NCBI GenBank assembly: GCA_945869715.1
Contig: CAMBPP010000038.1
Coordinates: forward strand, 1 to 10,976
Length of the DNA stretch: 10,976 nt
Direction of reading: 5' to 3'
Source: Bifidobacterium breve
Lineage (GTDB): Bacteria > Actinomycetota > Acidimicrobiia > Acidimicrobiales > Ilumatobacteraceae
Shown: positions 7,432 to 10,976 of the stretch, piece after piece
Layout: every line of letters begins with the position of its first letter
Position numbering within the stretch: position 1 is the first letter of the stretch
The notes under the pieces: model-generated
The model's database searches: none
The model's input: the letters and a program-made list of their open reading frames with translations, nothing else
What the model was told of the DNA's origin: nothing
Program-made: the position numbers and the translations under genes

Positions 7432-7444
7432 TTTCGTCACGAAA
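7432..7444. promoter_or_regulatory. 13-bp palindrome between divergent genes, possible operator
   Basis: TTTCGT and ACGAAA form perfect 6-bp inverted arms around a single C. The site lies in the 141-bp region between the divergent SpoIID-SGNH gene and hom, upstream of both candidate promoters. The form suits a dimeric regulator. No regulator gene is in the window, and a chance occurrence in a gap this size is not negligible. Confidence 0.3.
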
Positions 7445-7483
7445 AGCGGCACATACGGCGCCGAGAACACTAAAAGTGGGTTA

Positions 7484-7489
7484 TAGCCT
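7484..7489 (+). promoter_or_regulatory. Probable -10 hexamer for leaderless hom mRNA
   Basis: TAGCCT (TANNNT form) is followed by exactly six bases before the ATG at 7496. An overlapping TATAGC at 7482-7487 is an alternative -10. AAGGG at 7491-7495 directly abuts the ATG, too close for a normal Shine-Dalgarno. No -35 is recognisable. Either way, the predicted start of transcription is at or within a few bases of the start codon. Confidence 0.42.
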
Positions 7490-7495
7490 GAAGGG

Positions 7496-8782
7496 ATGGA
7501 GCAAGAGGTGCGTTTAGGCGTTATTGGTGTAGGAAATGTCGGAGCGGCATTTATCAACCTTGTCAATGAGCGTGCCGAAACAATTACTCAGCGCACAGGC
7601 ATTTCCTTGGTTGTCACACGGGCCTCAGTTCGCGATCTTTCGCGTGCGCGCGGTGTTGCTCTCGATGCGAAAGCATTTACCACCGACCCGTTTGATGTGG
7701 TGAATGACCCCAATGTCGATGTTGTGGTGGAACTGATGGGTGGAATTGAGCCCGCTCGCGACCTCATCACCCAAGCGCTCGGCAAAGGTAAGCCGGTCGT
7801 TACTGCGAACAAAGCACTTCTCGCCGAGCACGGTGCAGAACTTTATGCTGCGGCCGATGCAGTTGGCATTGACCTTCTCTTTGAAGCGGCTGTTGCTGGT
7901 GGAATTCCCTTTATCCGTCCGTTGCGTGAAAGTTTGCGTGGCGAACCCATTCGCCGCGTGATGGGCATTGTGAACGGAACAACAAACTTCATTCTCACAA
8001 AAATGACAGAAGAGGGCGCCGACTACGCGGCAGTCCTTGCTGAAGCTCAAGCATTGGGTTACGCCGAAGCCGACCCCACTGCCGATGTTGAAGCATTCGA
8101 TGCTGCAGCAAAGTGCGCAATCATTGCCAGCATCGCTTTTGGCGCCAACGTCACTTCAAACGATGTACATCGCGAAGGAATTACAACAGTGACAGCTGCC
8201 GATATTGCTGTGGCAAAACGTCTCGGGTATGTAGTGAAACTTTTAGCAATTGCAGAAATTGATGCAGATTCACAGGAACTTGCAGTACGTGTTCACCCTG
8301 CAATGGTGCCGCTCAATCATCCACTGGCCAGCGTGCGCGAGGCGTATAACGCCGTGTTTGTTGAGGGTGATGCGGTTGGGTCATTGATGTTCTATGGCCG
8401 CGGAGCCGGTGGCAGCCCAACAGCAAGTGCGGTATTGGGTGATGTCATTGACGCTGCTGTGAACTTGAAAAAAGGCACGCACGCCATGCTGGGGTCGTTC
8501 TCCAAGCCACGGTTCACCACAATTGACAAAACCCACAGCGAATATATGTTGGCACTTGAAGTGCTCGACCAGCCTGGCGTTCTGCACAGTATTACTGGGG
8601 TGTTTGCTCAAAATGGCGTCAGCATTCGTACGGCTGAACAAGAAGGCATTGGCGAAAATGCACGCCTTGTTTTCATTACGCACCTTGCACAAGAAGCATC
8701 GGTGCAAAAGTGTTTGCGCGACTTCGCCGGTCTTTCAGTTGTGAAACGGTCGGGCGACTTCATTCGAGTTGTAGGGCAGTAA
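7496..8782 (+). CDS. hom: Homoserine dehydrogenase with ACT domain
   Basis: Catalyses the NAD(P)H-dependent reduction of aspartate semialdehyde to homoserine, the branch point towards threonine and methionine. At 428 aa it is the monofunctional, ACT-bearing type typical of Gram-positive bacteria. The nucleotide-binding motif GVGNVG is at 11-16, TANKALLA with K106 at 103-110, the family signature region NGTTNFILTKM at 160-170, and EADPTADVEAFDAAAK at 191-206 with the catalytic pair D202 and K206. Residues about 348-425 form the ACT domain (LDQPGVLHSITGVFAQ at 357-372), which in relatives mediates feedback inhibition by threonine. The start ATG fits the N terminus of the family, which begins only a few residues before the Rossmann strand. 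thrC follows after 3 bp, so the two are very probably one operon. No threonine leader peptide or attenuator is visible upstream. Confidence 0.97.
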   Translation: MEQEVRLGVIGVGNVGAAFINLVNERAETITQRTGISLVVTRASVRDLSRARGVALDAKAFTTDPFDVVNDPNVDVVVELMGGIEPARDLITQALGKGKPVVTANKALLAEHGAELYAAADAVGIDLLFEAAVAGGIPFIRPLRESLRGEPIRRVMGIVNGTTNFILTKMTEEGADYAAVLAEAQALGYAEADPTADVEAFDAAAKCAIIASIAFGANVTSNDVHREGITTVTAADIAVAKRLGYVVKLLAIAEIDADSQELAVRVHPAMVPLNHPLASVREAYNAVFVEGDAVGSLMFYGRGAGGSPTASAVLGDVIDAAVNLKKGTHAMLGSFSKPRFTTIDKTHSEYMLALEVLDQPGVLHSITGVFAQNGVSIRTAEQEGIGENARLVFITHLAQEASVQKCLRDFAGLSVVKRSGDFIRVVGQ

Positions 8783-8785
8783 CAC

Positions 8786-10180
8786 GTGCAGTACGTATCA
8801 ACGCGTGGCGCTGCTCCAGTGCTCTCTTTTGCCGACGCAGTGCTTGCCGGTTTAGCTACTGACGGCGGTCTTTATGTTCCGCAGCAGTGGCCTTCAGCAC
8901 CAGAAACATTGACCACCGACTATGCATCGCTCGCCGCTTCCGTTATGTCGCCATTTATTGGTGATGAAGTTGATGCAGCAACATTGCAGAAACTCTGCAG
9001 TACTGCATATTCAACATTTCGCGACTCACGTGTAACGCCACTTGTTCCGTTGGAAGCCAATCATTGGACGCTTGAACTTTTCCATGGGCCTACTTTGGCT
9101 TTCAAAGATGTTGCGTTGCAGTTTTTGGGGCAATTATTTGACTTGCTTCTCGAAGAACGCGATGAACACATCACCATCGTGGGTGCAACTAGTGGCGATA
9201 CAGGTAGTGCAGCTATCGACGGAGTAAAAAACTGCTCGCGAGTAAAAATAGTCATCCTGTATCCAGAAGGTCGTGTGAGCGAAGTGCAGCGACGCCAAAT
9301 GACCACGGTGAATTCACCCAATGCGAAGACGCTTGCAGTGAATGGAACTTTTGACGATTGCCAAGACCTGGTGAAGGCAATGTTCAATGACCGGAAGTTC
9401 CGTGAACAGCAACGTTTGTCGGCTGTGAACTCCATCAACTGGGCGCGCATTATGGCCCAAGTGGTGTATTACTTCTCTGCCGCACAGCAACTGGCCTCGA
9501 GCGGTGTCTCTATTAGCAACGGTGTTTCCTTCAGCGTTCCCACGGGTAACTTTGGCAATGTTTTGTCGGGTTGGATAGCGCGACAAATGGGTGCGCCCAT
9601 TCGTCAGCTCATTGTTGGATCGAATTCCAACGATATTTTGACCCGCTTTTTTGAAACGCAAGAGATGCGTGCGCAAAGCGTGCTGCCGACGTTGAGCCCC
9701 AGCATGGACATTCAGGTGTCATCAAACTTTGAGCGCTTACTTTTTGACATGAACAATCGTGATGGTGCTCTTACATCTAGTCAACTTGGTCGCTTTCGTT
9801 CCGAAGGCGGTTTTGCAGTGAGCCCCGAGCAATACAACACCTGGCTCGCACCAGTGTTTCGTGCTGTGCGATGTGATGATGCAACAACGCTTGAAGTGAT
9901 ACGCGATGTATTTGAAAAAACCGGGCAGCTCATCGACCCACATACTGCAGTAGGTGTCTTTGGAGCACGTCAGCATCAAGCCGCAGATGTTCCGATGGTC
10001 ACGTTGGCTACTGCGCATGCTGCGAAGTTCCCCGATGCAGTAGAAATGGCAACGGGAAGCCGGCCGACGTTGCCTGCACATCTCGCTGACCTTTTTGACC
10101 ATGAGGAATATGTAACTGCGGTAGAAAATGACCTGGAAGCGGTAAAAAATGCCGTTGCCCGATTCACCGCAGGTGCTTAA
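8786..10180 (+). CDS. thrC: Threonine synthase (long form)
   Basis: A PLP enzyme that converts O-phosphohomoserine to threonine and phosphate. At 464 aa it belongs to the longer class with an extra N-terminal domain, as in E. coli and Corynebacterium, not the roughly 360-aa form of mycobacteria. The N terminus MQYVSTRG is diagnostic and supports the GTG start at 8786, three bases after the hom stop. DGGLYVP is at 26-32. The PLP-binding Lys is K107 within GPTLAFKDVALQ (101-112), ATSGDTGSAA at 134-143 and the phosphate-binding PTGNFGN at 252-258. AGGG at 8773-8776 is a weak ribosome-binding candidate; coupling with hom is likely. The substrate-forming kinase ThrB is not encoded here, although it often follows thrC in actinobacteria. 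The stop codon sits inside a short inverted repeat that runs up to the rho promoter. Confidence 0.97.
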   Translation: MQYVSTRGAAPVLSFADAVLAGLATDGGLYVPQQWPSAPETLTTDYASLAASVMSPFIGDEVDAATLQKLCSTAYSTFRDSRVTPLVPLEANHWTLELFHGPTLAFKDVALQFLGQLFDLLLEERDEHITIVGATSGDTGSAAIDGVKNCSRVKIVILYPEGRVSEVQRRQMTTVNSPNAKTLAVNGTFDDCQDLVKAMFNDRKFREQQRLSAVNSINWARIMAQVVYYFSAAQQLASSGVSISNGVSFSVPTGNFGNVLSGWIARQMGAPIRQLIVGSNSNDILTRFFETQEMRAQSVLPTLSPSMDIQVSSNFERLLFDMNNRDGALTSSQLGRFRSEGGFAVSPEQYNTWLAPVFRAVRCDDATTLEVIRDVFEKTGQLIDPHTAVGVFGARQHQAADVPMVTLATAHAAKFPDAVEMATGSRPTLPAHLADLFDHEEYVTAVENDLEAVKNAVARFTAGA

Positions 10181-10192
10181 TTCTCCTTAAGC
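10175..10192. repeat. Inverted repeat spanning the thrC stop codon
   Basis: GCTTAA and TTAAGC are perfect 6-bp arms around TTCTCC, with the thrC TAA inside the left arm. G-U pairs could lengthen the RNA stem slightly. There is no U-tract after it, so it is not a standard intrinsic terminator. It ends two bases before the predicted rho -35, so it may be an operator or a weak 3' end structure. Confidence 0.35.
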
Positions 10193-10193
10193 G

Positions 10194-10222
10194 TTGCAAC
10201 ATGTACGCAAGGTGGCTATGGT
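10194..10222 (+). promoter_or_regulatory. Candidate housekeeping promoter of rho
   Basis: TTGCAA (10194-10199) and TATGGT (10217-10222) are separated by an ideal 17 bp. Each matches its consensus at four of six positions, and TATGGT-like -10 sequences are common in actinobacteria. Predicted transcription start is about 10229, leaving a leader of roughly 150 nt before rho. This is the only promoter in the window for which I can see both elements. Confidence 0.55.
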
Positions 10223-10228
10223 AGTCAT

Positions 10229-10380
10229 ATCTCGGGCTGCCGAGATTGATTTCCGAAGCGGCGTCCCGCTCCCGCTCATTACTGCTTTTGCGGTAAATCT
10301 GCACGAAGTCTCGTGAACTTTCACTTATTTCGCTGTGATTACCTGAACGCACATGAGCTGGCATATGAAAGGTGGCAGCA
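10229..10380 (+). promoter_or_regulatory. Structured 5' leader of rho
   Basis: The predicted transcript would begin with a perfect 7-bp hairpin, arms 10229-10235 and 10240-10246 (ATCTCGG/CCGAGAT) around a GCTG loop. A second, weaker 5-bp hairpin follows (AGCGG 10257-10261, CCGCT 10266-10270). The rest is relatively C- and U-rich in stretches (10263-10290, 10309-10340). Neither hairpin is followed by a U-run. AAAGGTGG at 10368-10374 is the ribosome-binding site, six bases from the rho ATG. A long leader fits the known autoregulation of rho in other bacteria, but no conserved RNA family is recognised. Confidence 0.4.
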
Positions 10381-10976
10381 ATGGCTGCAGAAGCACTAGA
10401 GCAATCAGTACTTGAATCTAAGGACCGTGAGCAACTCATGGCAATCGCCCAAGCATTGGGCGTGAAGTCAGTTTCACGTGCCAAAAAGGCTGAACTCATT
10501 GACAAAATCTTGGAGCAAACTGCTCCGCCTGTAGAGACAGCGAGGCTTGCGCGTGCTGAAACTCAAGCGCCGAAAGAGGCAGCTGCACCGAAGGAAACTC
10601 CATCAGCCAAAGGGGGCCCACGTGTGGTCATTGGCCTCGATGGTGAACCATTGTCAGAGTGGGAACTCGAGCTCGCCGAGCACGAAGGAACGCTTGAAAA
10701 GACCGCCTCTGAAGGACATCGTCCGAATCGTCCGCAAAACGATCGCCAGCAAAACGACCGCGGCCCACGCCCGCAAAATGATCGCCAGCAAACCGACCGC
10801 GGCCCACGCCCGCAAAATGATCGTCAACAAACCGACCGCGGCCCGCGTCCACAAGGTGGTCAGCCAGGCGCGCAACAAGGTGCCGCTCAAGGTTCGCGTT
10901 TCGACAACGACCCAGCAAATCGCAATCGCAATCGCAACCGTCGTCGTCGTAAAGGGCGTCGTGACGATGAGGGTCC
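10381..10976 (+). CDS. rho: Transcription termination factor Rho, N-terminal part (cut by window end)
   Basis: The frame is open from the ATG at 10381 to the last base (198 complete codons), so this is the start of a longer gene. Residues about 12-46 form a Rho_N helical domain, with AIAQALGVK at 21-29 and SRAKKAELIDKILEQ at 32-46, the fold found at the front of Rho hexameric RNA helicases. An acidic segment follows (82-103), then a low-complexity extension rich in Asn, Gln, Arg, Asp and Pro (about 109-198). This contains three 13-residue repeats (119-157), an (Asn-Arg)4 tract (180-187) and an RRRRKGRR cluster. Such Arg-rich inserts between Rho_N and the RNA-binding OB fold are typical of actinobacterial Rho and add RNA affinity. 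The OB and ATPase domains lie outside the window. Identity rests on Rho_N, the extension and the hom-thrC-rho order. A ribosome-binding site AAAGGTGG precedes the ATG. Confidence 0.88.
   Translation, partial: MAAEALEQSVLESKDREQLMAIAQALGVKSVSRAKKAELIDKILEQTAPPVETARLARAETQAPKEAAAPKETPSAKGGPRVVIGLDGEPLSEWELELAEHEGTLEKTASEGHRPNRPQNDRQQNDRGPRPQNDRQQTDRGPRPQNDRQQTDRGPRPQGGQPGAQQGAAQGSRFDNDPANRNRNRNRRRRKGRRDDEG
10735..10851 (+). repeat. Three tandem 39-bp repeats inside rho
   Basis: Units 10735-10773, 10774-10812 and 10813-10851 each encode QNDRQQ(N/T)DRGPRP. Units 1 and 2 differ at two bases, one of which changes Asn to Thr. Units 2 and 3 differ at five bases, all silent. The repeats are in frame and lie in the disordered extension of Rho. 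Confidence 0.95.
10918..10941 (+). repeat. Short hexamer repeat encoding (Asn-Arg)4
   Basis: Three exact AATCGC units and a degenerate fourth (AACCGT) encode four Asn-Arg pairs, leading into an Arg run made of repeated CGT codons. It is a coding microsatellite within the basic tail of the Rho extension. Confidence 0.85.

Noticed and set aside
10353..10415. 20-residue leader peptide frame overlapping the rho start
   Set aside because: It has no ribosome-binding site of its own, overlaps the rho ribosome-binding site and coding region, and its composition is not suggestive of an attenuator.
10735..10851. Repeats as a CRISPR-like array
   Set aside because: The units are directly adjacent with no spacers, in frame, and part of the Rho coding sequence.
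10628..10918. Minus-strand open frame with repeated Phe-Ala-Gly-Val-Gly-Arg-Gly-Arg units
   Set aside because: The repetition is the antisense reading of the 39-bp repeats in rho, and the plus frame has clear Rho_N homology.

Overview
The window holds eight protein-coding genes packed almost edge to edge, with no RNA genes, insertion sequences, phage genes or CRISPR array that I can see. It looks like chromosome from an actinobacterium. Three things point there: the hom-thrC-rho gene order at the right end, a UDP-galactopyranose mutase gene overlapping a GlfT2-like galactofuranosyltransferase gene, and a Rho with the Arg/Asn/Gln-rich N-terminal extension common in Actinobacteria. Base composition is roughly balanced, not the very high GC of many Actinobacteria, and intergenic gaps are small. 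That would suit a compact, moderate-GC lineage such as an aquatic member of the Acidimicrobiia. The phylum is a fair inference; the class is a guess.

Left part (1-5019, all + strand): a zinc-containing sirtuin (about 99-860); a sulfur-transfer protein with an N-terminal rhodanese domain joined to a MoeB/ThiF-like E1 adenylyltransferase (905-2071); UDP-galactopyranose mutase (2081-3238); and a family-2 galactofuranosyltransferase (3238-5019) whose ATG shares one base with the stop of the mutase. The last two form a substrate-plus-polymerase pair for a galactofuran cell-wall polymer.

Middle (4979-7354, - strand): one large exported cell-wall protein with a signal peptide, a SpoIID/LytB-type glycan-cleaving domain, an OatA-like SGNH esterase domain and two peptidoglycan-binding modules. 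Its 3' end overlaps the glycosyltransferase convergently by 41 bp. It is divergent from hom, with about 140 bp of shared upstream DNA containing a 13-bp palindrome.

Right part (7496-10976, + strand): hom (homoserine dehydrogenase with ACT domain) and thrC (threonine synthase) are 3 bp apart and make up most of the threonine branch. thrB, often next in actinobacteria, is absent here. After a 200-bp gap with a good promoter and a structured leader comes rho, cut by the window end after 198 codons. Its extension contains three near-identical 13-residue repeats.

The most notable non-coding signal is a -10-like hexamer exactly six bases before the start codon of four genes (sirtuin, moeB-like, glf, hom). 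This spacing suggests leaderless transcription. The other four genes have a Shine-Dalgarno-like sequence or are translationally coupled. I see no clear novel defence or mobile system; the multidomain cell-wall enzyme and the leaderless pattern are the best leads.
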